Origin: Bacteroidota bacterium
Lineage (GTDB): Bacteria > Bacteroidota > Ignavibacteria > Kryptoniales > JAKASW01
Reading direction: 5' to 3'
Assembly (NCBI GenBank): GCA_021812985.1
Contig: JAKAMG010000002.1
Location: 33,779-97,778, forward strand
DNA length: 64,000 bases
A program made the translations under genes and the position numbers. The notes under the pieces were generated by a model. That model ran no database searches and was not told the origin of the DNA. It saw nothing but the letters and a program-made list of their open reading frames with translations. Positions 1 to 9,683 of the stretch are shown piece after piece. Within the stretch, counting starts at the first letter, position 1, and every line of letters begins with the position of its first letter.

Positions 1-235
1 TGTATAGCTCTTCGGGAAAGCCGTAGTAATCCTGTATGCACGGGATTTCCTCGCGGGCCTCGATTTCGAATTGGCCCTGAGTGAAATAGTGCGGCGAAGA
101 AACGATAATCGTATCGACGCCGCGTTCGGTCAGCGTTTTGCCGATCTTCTCGTAAACGCCATGGATCGAAGTCCGCTCTACGAGTGAAGTGGGTGCGCCG
201 TGAGAGATATACGACGTGAATACTATCTTACCCAT
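1..235 (-). CDS. Extradiol ring-cleavage dioxygenase, class III (LigB/DODA-like), N-terminal part; runs off window edge
   Basis: Reverse-strand translation from ATG at 235: MGKIVFTSYISHGAPTSLVERTSIHG..., with SHGAP, SPHY and YGFPEELY motifs typical of DODA-type dioxygenases. Confidence 0.7.
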   Translation of the reverse strand, partial: MGKIVFTSYISHGAPTSLVERTSIHGVYEKIGKTLTERGVDTIIVSSPHYFTQGQFEIEAREEIPCIQDYYGFPEELY

Positions 236-297
236 TTGAATCCCGAAATCCTTTCGAATTAATTATCGAGCCGGAGGGAGATACTTTCTCTGCCGGC

Positions 298-672
298 TTA
301 ATGAAGGCCACCGCTATAGTACATGAACATCAGCGCCGCTCCCGCGAGAGACAGATTCTTCATGAACTGGACCTGCTGAAACTGCTTCATCATCGGATCA
401 CTTACCTTCCAGAAGGCGTGCATCATGAACGCCGTCGGGATCAGAAACAATACTATGAGCAGTGCCCCCAGAAACATATCGAAGTCAAAAAGCACAGATA
501 GACCCCCGGCAAGTATCATCAGTCCGGTCAGGAACGTCATGAACTGCGGAGCGGGCACACCCATGCTCGCGGCATATGCTCCCATCTCTTTGGTTTTGGT
601 CAGATGGCCAAACGCGCTGCTCAGAAAGAGAGCCGCAAAAAGGATTCTTCCTGCAATGAATACTGTTTCCAT
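298..672 (-). CDS. DoxX family membrane protein
   Basis: 124 aa, four hydrophobic helices, GRILFAALFLSSAFGHL... DoxX-like N-terminus. Confidence 0.75.
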   Translation of the reverse strand: METVFIAGRILFAALFLSSAFGHLTKTKEMGAYAASMGVPAPQFMTFLTGLMILAGGLSVLFDFDMFLGALLIVLFLIPTAFMMHAFWKVSDPMMKQFQQVQFMKNLSLAGAALMFMYYSGGLH

Positions 673-686
673 CTCTGTTTCTCCTT

Positions 687-977
687 CTATTTCTTTTTTA
701 GATGCGTATGTGCGAAGCCCGGGACGAAACGTTCCAGGACTGCCATGTTCGCCTTCATGTAATAATGGAGCCCTTTCTTGCGCACGTCGATGATCCCTGC
801 GTTCTCGAGTATTCGGTAATGATGGGACATGGCCGGCTTAGAAAGATCTATCCTGTCGTCGAAGTCCGCGCATGACAGCTCTCCTCTTTCAACAAGGGTA
901 GTCACTATCAAATATCTATTCGGGTCGCCGAGTGCCTTGAAGACTTTAACTGCCTGTTTTTCGAATTCACTCCTCAT
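687..977 (-). CDS. ArsR-family winged-helix transcriptional regulator
   Basis: 96 aa; LGDPNRYLIVTTLVERGELSCADFDDRIDLSKPAMSHHYRILENAGII is a canonical ArsR HTH. Confidence 0.85.
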   Translation of the reverse strand: MRSEFEKQAVKVFKALGDPNRYLIVTTLVERGELSCADFDDRIDLSKPAMSHHYRILENAGIIDVRKKGLHYYMKANMAVLERFVPGFAHTHLKKK

Positions 978-1095
978 TCACTTATCCTGTACGAATCACT
1001 CTCTCCAACGACGGCGTGTTCGTATTAGTTCCATAGTTTTGGAAATAGTTAAACGGAAGCGATCCCGGCTAGTGTGTGACCAACTGGCCCGAGGC

Positions 1096-1124
1096 AAAAA
1101 AAAGGGGCGCCTCTTGGGCGCCCC
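1096..1124 (-). terminator. Rho-independent terminator downstream of BON gene
   Basis: Perfect 8-bp inverted repeat 1104-1111/1117-1124 (GGGGCGCC/GGCGCCCC), 5-nt loop, followed on the minus strand by 8 T (1096-1103). Confidence 0.85.
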
Positions 1125-1153
1125 TGTCCTGAGAAACGAGACCGTGCGGGGTT

Positions 1154-1915
1154 TTAATCCGGCGAGACGTGGAGGTTGTTAACGACATCCATCGCGTCTG
1201 TTCGAAACCTCACCTGGCTTGCGAGATATCCACTCTCGCTCGGGGAGTTGACATAACCTTTCAGTATCACGTTATCGTTATTGACGATGACGTGAATCGG
1301 GGGATTGAGTTCCATGCCATACTGCCAGTAGAACGGGTCGTCGTAGATCAGCCGTGCCACCCTGTACCGCAGGGATCCCACGCTTCTCTCAGTGCGAAGG
1401 CGGTTTACGATTCCTGTAACGCCCGGCACTCTGGATGCCTCTGATTCGTATTGATTCACGTCCCAAGGGTTATCGACCCAGCCGCGAAGCGTCACCACGC
1501 CGTTCTTAGCATCCACCCTCAGCCAGTCAAAGACCGTGTAGAAGACGTGGTTCTCCACTCTCTTGGCGACCGCGGCGGCGAGCGGCCTGTCAGCAACGCG
1601 CGGCGCTGTTACGGATAGGTTGTTAATTACGCGGTAACTGTCGCAGACATCATGCGCCTCTGCAGACGCCTTTGTACGGTCGTACAGCGTCGGGACCGTT
1701 CCATCGAGGGTTATAGTCCCGCTCGCAACGCCAACCTTAACGTTGTTGTCGATGAGTATTCCGTCTTTGGCAAGTTTGTACTCGACGAATATTTTCAACG
1801 TGCCGTCCGATTTCCTGACGTTGCCGGCGAGGGCCGAGACAGTGCCGGAAGTGACCGAGAGCGCGCAAATCGCGAGGAACGCCATGAGCGCAGAGGTTAA
1901 ACGATACGTTCTCAT
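1154..1915 (-). CDS. Exported BON-domain (OsmY-like) protein
   Basis: Start set at ATG 1915 (GGAG upstream); signal peptide MRTYRLTSALMAFLAICALSV; about three BON repeats (GTITLDGTV, GVVTLRGWV, NVILKGYV). Confidence 0.8.
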   Translation of the reverse strand: MRTYRLTSALMAFLAICALSVTSGTVSALAGNVRKSDGTLKIFVEYKLAKDGILIDNNVKVGVASGTITLDGTVPTLYDRTKASAEAHDVCDSYRVINNLSVTAPRVADRPLAAAVAKRVENHVFYTVFDWLRVDAKNGVVTLRGWVDNPWDVNQYESEASRVPGVTGIVNRLRTERSVGSLRYRVARLIYDDPFYWQYGMELNPPIHVIVNNDNVILKGYVNSPSESGYLASQVRFRTDAMDVVNNLHVSPD

Positions 1916-2093
1916 GATCTTCTCCTTTTTCTTCACGCCGCCAATCCGTTGGCTAAGGCTCCGCTCTCCCGGCGGCTTGTTGCACCATGATAGACGCGCG
2001 CCTTCCAAGAAAGGTTTTCTCGGCCGTCCAACTTTACGGCGCAATTTGAACGAATGAAAGAAAATTAATCGGTGGAGAATCGGGCGTTCGTGC

Positions 2094-5000
2094 TCAGAAG
2101 AAAGCCCTGACCTCCGCAGTCATTGTGTGGACAGGCGAGCCGCCGGCCTCGGTCCGCCCAGAGTAATCAGCGTTCGCCTGTATGAAGGAGTTTATCCGGT
2201 ACTGGAATCCGACTTCCCAAATGTATGTTTGCCCCGGAAGAAAGCCCTGCGTCAGCTCGAAGGGCATGTAGACGTTCGGCTGGAGGTTACTGATCGAAAC
2301 CTCGTCCCGCTCCAGCTGTACCGTAACTCTCCCTTTGGTCAAAATTGAATATGCCACCTTGAGGACCTCGGAGTTGGAAGAAGCAGTCAAGTCGGCGCGC
2401 GAAGCATCGACGGACTTACTCAGTGCGAGCTTGAATGACGACTCCACATTCATGCTCGGACGGTAGGACAGCTCCGACGAGACCGTGTTTGAACTGATGA
2501 GGTGCGCCCGGTCGGTGTAAGTGGTATAGACGTTGTCGTCGTTCCATGATAGGTCGAGCTGCTCGTAGAAAGTGTCGGTTAATTTGGTCCTCAGCCTGAG
2601 ACTCTGTTCGCGCCGGTAACCCTGCTCGGTCGCTATGGAATACTGGCTGAGCGACCTGTTCTGCAGGAACCTCAGGCGGAGAGAGAAATCACGGTTGTTC
2701 TGGAGGACGTAGAGGTCCTGTTGAAAAATCTGGGCGCCGCTCAAGGTAAGGCTGTCGTTCAGGAATTTCGACAGGCGCATCAGGTATATATCGCTGACGT
2801 TAGAAGTCTGATTGCTTTCGGATATCTGCCAGAGCGTGACTGATGAGAGCGCTCTCATCAGCGAGCGGAACATTCCGCCATCCCCTTTTATGAACCGGTC
2901 CGGGGTAAGGGCGAGCCTGAAATTCGTCTTCAGGTCAACAACAGGATACAGCGTCGTCGTGGGCCGCGTCAGGACGATGTAATCACCGTTGAAGTTGACC
3001 TGCTGAAAGTCTGCTGGGTTCGTTATGTCCACCTGGCCGTTGTGATTTCCGTCGATCCACTTGTACTGTCCCTGTCCCGGCAGGACCTTCCAAAAGATTT
3101 GTTCGAGGCGTGCGGCGCGTTCGGTCGTCACCTGGTAAAACACGTTGGTCTCTATTCCGCGGTTGAGGGGAGAGTAATTCGTCTCCCACTTCGAGAGTAC
3201 CGATTCGTTATCGGAGTTACCGAGGTTTCTGAAGCTCTCAGTGTAACTCTTCCTGCGGTAGGTCAGTGTCAGAGCCGAAGTGAAGTTATTCCACTCGCTC
3301 AGCCGCATCGAAAGCTGGTCTGTTACTGAATTCGAGGAAGGCAGGAGGACTCCTCCAATTATCCCGCTCTCGTTTCTGAAGAGCATCTCGGCTGTCACGT
3401 CAATGTTGTACATCCTTGCCAGAGACAGGGTCGGGCCGAATTCGAAATAACGGTATGAGTTGGCCCAGAGCGAATCGGTCCCCGTCGTCGCGAGACGGCG
3501 ATCTTCGGATTGCAACCTGAATCCTGGCGTTATCTTCCAGAGGTTGAACGAAATGCTGCCCTCCTCCCTGAACCAGTTTCCGGAGTTGTCGAAGTTGTCG
3601 TCCCTGCTGTTCACCAGCGTAGCCTGATAAGTCATGGATGGAATCCAGGCGGAATCTCCGCCGAGGTTGAAGAATCCGGAGTACCTACCCGAGCCGAACC
3701 CTTGCCCGCGCGTAATCCTTCCGACATCTCCTCCCAGCGTGAGTCTTGCTCTCTTGAGCGAGGGGGAAAAATCTATATGCGCCTGATTCAGTAGCTCGTC
3801 CCCCGCCGTCAGAGTATCGATCCCCCACTCTCTGTTGAACTCGACGTCGTTGGTTCTGTCCATCGGATTAAAGCCACTGTTTTCATATCGCGTCATTTCA
3901 TTGAACGTCAGAGCCCCGATGTCGGCATCCCCGATGCGGAGGTGCTTCGGGGCGTAGTCGACACCAAACTTCAGTCCGTATCCATTGGTCGTGACGCCCG
4001 GTAGGGATGAGAGCCGGTTCACGTCTAGACTGCTCGCCGCGTATTCCAGGCTTACACCGCCGTCTCGACCGAACCTGTAATTCGTGGTGACATCAGCCAT
4101 CTGATGGAACTGTGGCATCGGCAGAATCACGATCGGCGCGTAACTCCCCTGATTCACGCCGACGAAGTTAAACTGGCCAAACCCGACAGACTGGTAATCT
4201 CCCTTGCCGCTTCCCACGAGCGAGAAGGCAACGCTGTAGACCGCCTTCACAAGGTCGATCGTGTCCGTCGGCTGCACGAAGGAGTAATAGTAATAGGGTC
4301 TGCCATTTACGGTGGTTGAGTCACGCATGTACTGTCCCTTGCCCATGCCGGTAACAGAGTCACGACCTACATATGTGACTCCGCTTCTGGAGGCGGCAAG
4401 CGGATTGTTCCCCGCCGCGCTCAGCAGCGCCCTGTCCGAATCCGCGAGCGAGACACCGAAGGCGGAGCTCGGGTCGTCGCCTTCCTGGTAGTATGACACT
4501 CCGATTTCCAGCCTGTCGCCGGCCAACTTCGTTCTCGCGGCCCCGCCCGCGAACGTCCTCTGAAACTGGCCGTCCGTGTACTCGAACTCCACGAATACCC
4601 GGCTGAGATTTGTTATCAGATGTCTCGGGGTGAATGTCACCTGCGCATTGGAGTAATCGATGACGTAATCGTTCATCTCTCCCCGAACCATCTGGACGCC
4701 GTCCAAATACACCTTCTCCGTCCCGGCAATCACGATTATGTTCGGGCTGCCGTCGTCTCCAACAAGCTGGTACGGTCCCTGGCTTCCGTCGATCGGCGCT
4801 ATCTGTTGAGTTCTGAACTTTCCCCGGCTGACCGCGCCGCTCAGCATCACCGTGGACTGACCGTAGTCGGCCACCCCCATCGCGCCCTGGAGTTTCCTGT
4901 GAATTATTCCGAACTCAGTTCCCGTCTCGGCCAGCTCGAAATCGCCCAGCGTCCCTGAAATGTGCTGCGAACGAATGTTCACGAATACCTTGTCGAACTC

Positions 5001-5615
5001 CTGAAGTGTCCTAGTGTTCCCTTCAGGCTGTATCGGGCTCGACTGGTCGGTGAGCGCCGCCGATACCTCGACGTCGTTGGTGAGCATCCCCTGAAGCTGC
5101 ATCCTGAATCCGGAGTTCACTGTGAGATCGCGATTAGACCCTATCGTGAACCCGCGCACGATGCTACCGCTCTTTTGAATGCTGCTCCCGAACATTTCCG
5201 ATGGCGTAATCGGCGCGCTTCGCTCAATCATCGTTATGTTTTGTTTGGCTGCGGTGTCGAACTTCGTTACGGTGATGTGCCGCTCATAATCTGTCGGCAA
5301 ATCAAACGGGAAATTCCTGTATGAGATGTCGATTGAATACGAAGAATCCTTGCGGCCACGAAAGAAATTCCCGGAAGGATTGAACCTTACCCTTCCCTTC
5401 GTGTAATCCATCGAGTAATCGACGCCCCTCAATAAGAGTGAGGCATCGCATGTGATCCGTTCCGAATTTTGTATGATGTATTTTGCGGGGAGGCTGACCG
5501 TCGTGTCGGGAGACGCGATGCGGACGACCAGAGAGTCAGAAGTTGTCTGCGCGAAAATATCGGACGACGCTACCAGGCATAGCAGAACGAGTAACGCGCA
5601 CTTGGCAGAAGACAT
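2094..5615 (-). CDS. Large outer-membrane beta-barrel-like protein, SprA-like
   Basis: 1173 aa, signal peptide, aromatic/polar alternation, segments resembling the SprA barrel (QGMLTNDVEVSAALTDQSSPIQPEGNTRTLQEFDKVFVNI...GTLGDFEL). Confidence 0.55.
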   Translation of the reverse strand: MSSAKCALLVLLCLVASSDIFAQTTSDSLVVRIASPDTTVSLPAKYIIQNSERITCDASLLLRGVDYSMDYTKGRVRFNPSGNFFRGRKDSSYSIDISYRNFPFDLPTDYERHITVTKFDTAAKQNITMIERSAPITPSEMFGSSIQKSGSIVRGFTIGSNRDLTVNSGFRMQLQGMLTNDVEVSAALTDQSSPIQPEGNTRTLQEFDKVFVNIRSQHISGTLGDFELAETGTEFGIIHRKLQGAMGVADYGQSTVMLSGAVSRGKFRTQQIAPIDGSQGPYQLVGDDGSPNIIVIAGTEKVYLDGVQMVRGEMNDYVIDYSNAQVTFTPRHLITNLSRVFVEFEYTDGQFQRTFAGGAARTKLAGDRLEIGVSYYQEGDDPSSAFGVSLADSDRALLSAAGNNPLAASRSGVTYVGRDSVTGMGKGQYMRDSTTVNGRPYYYYSFVQPTDTIDLVKAVYSVAFSLVGSGKGDYQSVGFGQFNFVGVNQGSYAPIVILPMPQFHQMADVTTNYRFGRDGGVSLEYAASSLDVNRLSSLPGVTTNGYGLKFGVDYAPKHLRIGDADIGALTFNEMTRYENSGFNPMDRTNDVEFNREWGIDTLTAGDELLNQAHIDFSPSLKRARLTLGGDVGRITRGQGFGSGRYSGFFNLGGDSAWIPSMTYQATLVNSRDDNFDNSGNWFREEGSISFNLWKITPGFRLQSEDRRLATTGTDSLWANSYRYFEFGPTLSLARMYNIDVTAEMLFRNESGIIGGVLLPSSNSVTDQLSMRLSEWNNFTSALTLTYRRKSYTESFRNLGNSDNESVLSKWETNYSPLNRGIETNVFYQVTTERAARLEQIFWKVLPGQGQYKWIDGNHNGQVDITNPADFQQVNFNGDYIVLTRPTTTLYPVVDLKTNFRLALTPDRFIKGDGGMFRSLMRALSSVTLWQISESNQTSNVSDIYLMRLSKFLNDSLTLSGAQIFQQDLYVLQNNRDFSLRLRFLQNRSLSQYSIATEQGYRREQSLRLRTKLTDTFYEQLDLSWNDDNVYTTYTDRAHLISSNTVSSELSYRPSMNVESSFKLALSKSVDASRADLTASSNSEVLKVAYSILTKGRVTVQLERDEVSISNLQPNVYMPFELTQGFLPGQTYIWEVGFQYRINSFIQANADYSGRTEAGGSPVHTMTAEVRAFF

Positions 5616-5786
5616 CGTCTCAATTGAGCGGACTTCACCTCGAGAAGTTGCCGGCGATATTCCTGTCGAATCCAGGAAAGCAGCCGAGCGCCGGGCCGGC
5701 TTCAGGGAAATGACGGATTCCCACGGAAGGCACTGCGCAGACTGTTTTCGCGGGAATCCGCCCTTTTTTCGTCATGATTAGATAGT

Positions 5787-6548
5787 TTACCTGGAAGAGC
5801 TCTTCACGATTTTGGCGAACGAATCCGCCTTGAGGCTTGCGCCACCGACGAGAGCGCCGTCGACGTCGGGCTGAGAAAGAAGCTCCGCAGCGTTTTCCGG
5901 CTTGACGCTTCCTCCGTACTGAATCGTAAGCGAGTCAGCCACCTCCTTACCGAACATCCCCGCCACTGTCCTTCTGATGAACGCGTGAGCGTCTTCGGCC
6001 TGCTGCGGCGTCGCGTTCCGGCCCGTCCCTATCGCCCAGATGGGTTCATACGCCACGACAAGCGAGGGAAGGTCTTTCGGGGTCAGGCCTTCGAGCGCGG
6101 CCTTTATCTGCCGCTCGAGCACCTTTTCCGTCACCCCGCCGTCCCGCTCCGCGAGCGATTCCCCGACGCAGAGTATAACATTGAGATCCGATGAGAGCGC
6201 CTTCTTCACTTTCTTCGCGACCACCTCATCAGTATCGCCGAAAAACTGACGGCGCTCCGAGTGACCCACAATGACGTAGCTTACGCCAACCGACTTTAAC
6301 ATCCTGGCTGACACTTCGCCAGTGAACGCGCCATCATTTTCGTAATGGAGGTTCTGCGCCCCGAGAATGAAAGGGCTCTCACGAAGGAGCTCGGCGGCCG
6401 CATCGAGCGCGATGAACGGCGGGCAGATTATAACCTCGGCCGTGCCATCATAGCTCTTCATTTCGTCGCGGAAAGCGTAGACGAATTCCGAAGTCTCGTT
6501 GATATCTTTGTTCATTTTCCAGTTTGCGGCGATGATCTTCTTTCTCAT
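5787..6548 (-). CDS. tpiA: Triosephosphate isomerase
   Basis: 253 aa; AANWKMNK, VIVGHSERR, VAYEPIWAIGTG, IQYGGSVKPEN motifs. Confidence 0.98.
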   Translation of the reverse strand: MRKKIIAANWKMNKDINETSEFVYAFRDEMKSYDGTAEVIICPPFIALDAAAELLRESPFILGAQNLHYENDGAFTGEVSARMLKSVGVSYVIVGHSERRQFFGDTDEVVAKKVKKALSSDLNVILCVGESLAERDGGVTEKVLERQIKAALEGLTPKDLPSLVVAYEPIWAIGTGRNATPQQAEDAHAFIRRTVAGMFGKEVADSLTIQYGGSVKPENAAELLSQPDVDGALVGGASLKADSFAKIVKSSSR

Positions 6549-6705
6549 ATCCCCTCTGTGTTAAGAGATTTCTTTGTTAAGTCAAATAGTTGCGCGGCCG
6601 GGATTCCATACCGATGGGGCCATTGGCCGGAAGGATCCGGGCATGCTGGTCCGGCATGATGACAGCCCTCCCGCGTTGAAAGCATCAACTGCGCTCCATG
6701 CTGGG

Positions 6706-8169
6706 TTAATTCTTTAGGCGGTCGAGCTTCTGCCGGAGAAGGTCGTTCAACATCTTCGGATTCGCCTTCCCTCGCGTCTTCTTCATGATTTCTCCGACGA
6801 AGAATCCGAACAGCTTCTCCTTGCCACCGATGTATTTTCCGACTTCATCAGGGTTTGCCTGAAGCACTTCCTCGACGACCTTGCCGATCTCCGATTCGTC
6901 CGACAGCTGCCTGAGCCCCTTCTTCTCGACGATCGAATCGGGCGATTCACCCGACCGCAGCATTTCGTCAAACACTTCCTTAGCCAACTTCGTCGAGATG
7001 GTACCCTCGTTTATCAGGTCGATCATCCTCGACAACTGCGAGGGACGGATGGTGAACTCGCCAATCTTTACCGATTTCTCGTTGACGACACGAAGGACGT
7101 CCGTCATCACGTAGTTGCTCGCCTGCTTATACGCGGCCTCGGTCTTGAGTTTCAGGCCTGAAACGATTTCCTCGTAGTAATCGGCGACCTCCTTCTCGGC
7201 CGTCAGTATTTCAGAATCGTACTTTGGGAGCGAAAACTCGCGCATGTACCTGTTTCGTCTTTCCATCGGAAGCTCGGGCTGTGACGCCCTTACCTTCTCT
7301 ATCCAGGCATCGTCTATCACGACTGGAACGAGGTCCGGATCGGGAAAATACCTGTAGTCGTTCGCCTCCTCCTTCGACCTCATCGGTCGCACCTCGTTTG
7401 TGTCAGCATCGTAGAGAAGCGTCTCCTGCTTGACGCGGTCGCCGGATTCGATGAGAAGATATTGCCTGTCGATTTCGACGTCCAGCGCCCGCTCGACGTT
7501 CCGGAAGGAATTCATGTTCTTGATTTCGGTCTTGGTGCCGAGTCGCGTCTCGCCCCGAAGGCGGATGGAAACGTTAGCATCGCATCTGAGCGAGCCCTCC
7601 TCCATATTCCCGTCGCAGATGCCGAGATAAGTGACTATCTGGCGGATCTGCTGGAGATAGAGATAGGCTTCTTCGCCCGAACGTATATCCGGTTTGCTCA
7701 CGATCTCGAGAAGCGGCACGCCGCACCTGTTCAGGTCAACGAGAGTCTCTTTGCCCTGGTCATGTATCGACTTGCCCGCGTCCTCCTCCATGTGGATTCT
7801 GACGAGACCGATCTTCTTCTGGGTACCATCCTTCTTCTCAATTTCAACGTAGCCGTCGACGCAGATCGGCTCTTCGAACTGCGAGATCTGGTATCCCTTT
7901 GGAAGGTCCGGGTAGAAATAGTTTTTCCTGGCAAAGATCGAGTAAGGGGTGATCCTGCAATTTGTGGCAAGTCCCATTTTTATGGCAAACTCAACCAGCC
8001 GCCTGTTAAGCACGGGTAGAACGCCCGGCATACCAAGGCACACCGGGCAGACGTTCGAGTTGGGCGGGTTCCCGAACTTAGTCGAACAACCACAGAAGGT
8101 CTTCGTCTCGGTAAGCATCTGGGAGTGAACTTCCAGACCAATTACGGCTTCGTATTTATTCCAATCCAA
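6706..8169 (-). CDS. gatB: Asp-tRNA(Asn)/Glu-tRNA(Gln) amidotransferase subunit B
   Basis: 487 aa; [11 protein letters not shown]..., [34 protein letters not shown]. Confidence 0.98.
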   Translation of the reverse strand: MDWNKYEAVIGLEVHSQMLTETKTFCGCSTKFGNPPNSNVCPVCLGMPGVLPVLNRRLVEFAIKMGLATNCRITPYSIFARKNYFYPDLPKGYQISQFEEPICVDGYVEIEKKDGTQKKIGLVRIHMEEDAGKSIHDQGKETLVDLNRCGVPLLEIVSKPDIRSGEEAYLYLQQIRQIVTYLGICDGNMEEGSLRCDANVSIRLRGETRLGTKTEIKNMNSFRNVERALDVEIDRQYLLIESGDRVKQETLLYDADTNEVRPMRSKEEANDYRYFPDPDLVPVVIDDAWIEKVRASQPELPMERRNRYMREFSLPKYDSEILTAEKEVADYYEEIVSGLKLKTEAAYKQASNYVMTDVLRVVNEKSVKIGEFTIRPSQLSRMIDLINEGTISTKLAKEVFDEMLRSGESPDSIVEKKGLRQLSDESEIGKVVEEVLQANPDEVGKYIGGKEKLFGFFVGEIMKKTRGKANPKMLNDLLRQKLDRLKN

Positions 8170-8199
8170 TCTGTGTTCAGAATTTTAGATTAAAGGTGG

Positions 8200-9363
8200 T
8201 CAGTTCCTCAGTGCCGCTACAACCTTCTCAGCCGCGTCTTTGAGTCCGTTCGCGACCGCGAAGTTCAGGCCGGAGTCCTTGAGAAGTTGGGCGCCTTCTT
8301 TCGCATTTGTACCTTCGAGGCGTACCACTACAGGAAGATTGACCGAAACTCTCTTCGCCGCTTCGATGACGCCCTGCGCCACGCGGTCGCAGCGCACTAT
8401 ACCCCCGAATATGTTGATGAGGATCGCCTTCACATTCGGGTCGGAGAGAATGATCTTGAAGCCGCTGGAGACCGTCTCGACATTTGCGCCGCCGCCGACA
8501 TCGAGGAAATTCGCCGGTTCACCGCCGGTCAGCTTTATGATGTCCATTGTCGCCATCGCGAGCCCCGCCCCGTTCACCATGCAGCCGACATTTCCGTCGA
8601 GCTTGATGTAGTTCAGGTGTGATTTCGATGCTTCGACTTCGAGGGGCGACTCCTCGTCGAGGTCCCTAAGTTCCATGATATCGGGATGGCGATAGAGCGC
8701 GTTGTCGTCGAAGTTCATCTTCGCGTCGAGAGCCATGACGTAACCCTCCTTCGTCAGGACAAGAGGATTGATTTCCGCGAGGCTCGCGTCAGACTCGACA
8801 TATGCCTTGTACAGCGCCGTAAGAAATCTCACGCCGTTCTTGTAAGCGTCTCCCGTCAGTCCGAGACCGAACGCGAGCTTCTTCGCCTGAAAAGGCATGA
8901 GGCCGAGCCCGGGATCGACGGTCTCTTTCAATATCTTCTCCGGCGATTCCGCCGCTACCTTCTCTATTTCTACTCCCCCTTCAGTAGACACCATGAAAAC
9001 ATTCTTCGAGGTGGTTCTGTCCAGGACTATTCCGGCGTAAAGCTCCTTCGCGATGTTTATCCCCTCTTCAATGAGGAGGCGCTTGACGACCTTCCCTTCC
9101 GGTCCGGTCTGGTGTGTCACGAGAGTCATGCCAAGTATCTGCGAAGCGAGCTGTCTGACTTCGTCGATGCTCTTCGCCACTTTCACGCCGCCTCCCTTTC
9201 CGCGACCGCCGGCATGAATCTGGGCCTTCACGACCCACACGCTCCCGCCAATTTCCTGCGCTGCCCGCACTGCTTCATCGACACTGAACGCGACCTTCCC
9301 CTTGGGAATCGCTACGTTGAATTTCTTAAGAATCTCTTTTGCCTGATACTCGTGGATTTTCAT
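8200..9363 (-). CDS. sucC: Succinyl-CoA synthetase (ADP-forming) beta subunit
   Basis: 387 aa; [15 protein letters not shown]..., [40 protein letters not shown]. Confidence 0.97.
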   Translation of the reverse strand: MKIHEYQAKEILKKFNVAIPKGKVAFSVDEAVRAAQEIGGSVWVVKAQIHAGGRGKGGGVKVAKSIDEVRQLASQILGMTLVTHQTGPEGKVVKRLLIEEGINIAKELYAGIVLDRTTSKNVFMVSTEGGVEIEKVAAESPEKILKETVDPGLGLMPFQAKKLAFGLGLTGDAYKNGVRFLTALYKAYVESDASLAEINPLVLTKEGYVMALDAKMNFDDNALYRHPDIMELRDLDEESPLEVEASKSHLNYIKLDGNVGCMVNGAGLAMATMDIIKLTGGEPANFLDVGGGANVETVSSGFKIILSDPNVKAILINIFGGIVRCDRVAQGVIEAAKRVSVNLPVVVRLEGTNAKEGAQLLKDSGLNFAVANGLKDAAEKVVAALRN

Positions 9364-9683
9364 CTCAGAACCTTGTTTAATTTTGTGAAGTCAGGTAGGC
9401 CTGCACCAGAAATGTTTATTTCACTCGTTAAGGCCACCCATCCGAATGATGTTGAAACTCTTTTCGGCCTGAAACCTCTTTGTAGTCGGCTCAAAGGTCT
9501 TTGTCAATATAGGAAAGAGGGGATTGGACTTCAAGAAACGCCGCGGAAAGAGCGGCTGAATAAACCTCGTGAAGGCACGCCAATACCTCTCCGGTCTACT
9601 TAATCGATGCGATGCGCCCTAAACTGACGAAAGGATAACTACTTCCGACCTGCGCCAATGCCGACTTCGACCGGTTTTCTATT

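Noticed and set aside
8686-9603. 305-aa plus-strand ORF opposite sucC
   Set aside because: Shadow ORF of sucC; no domain.
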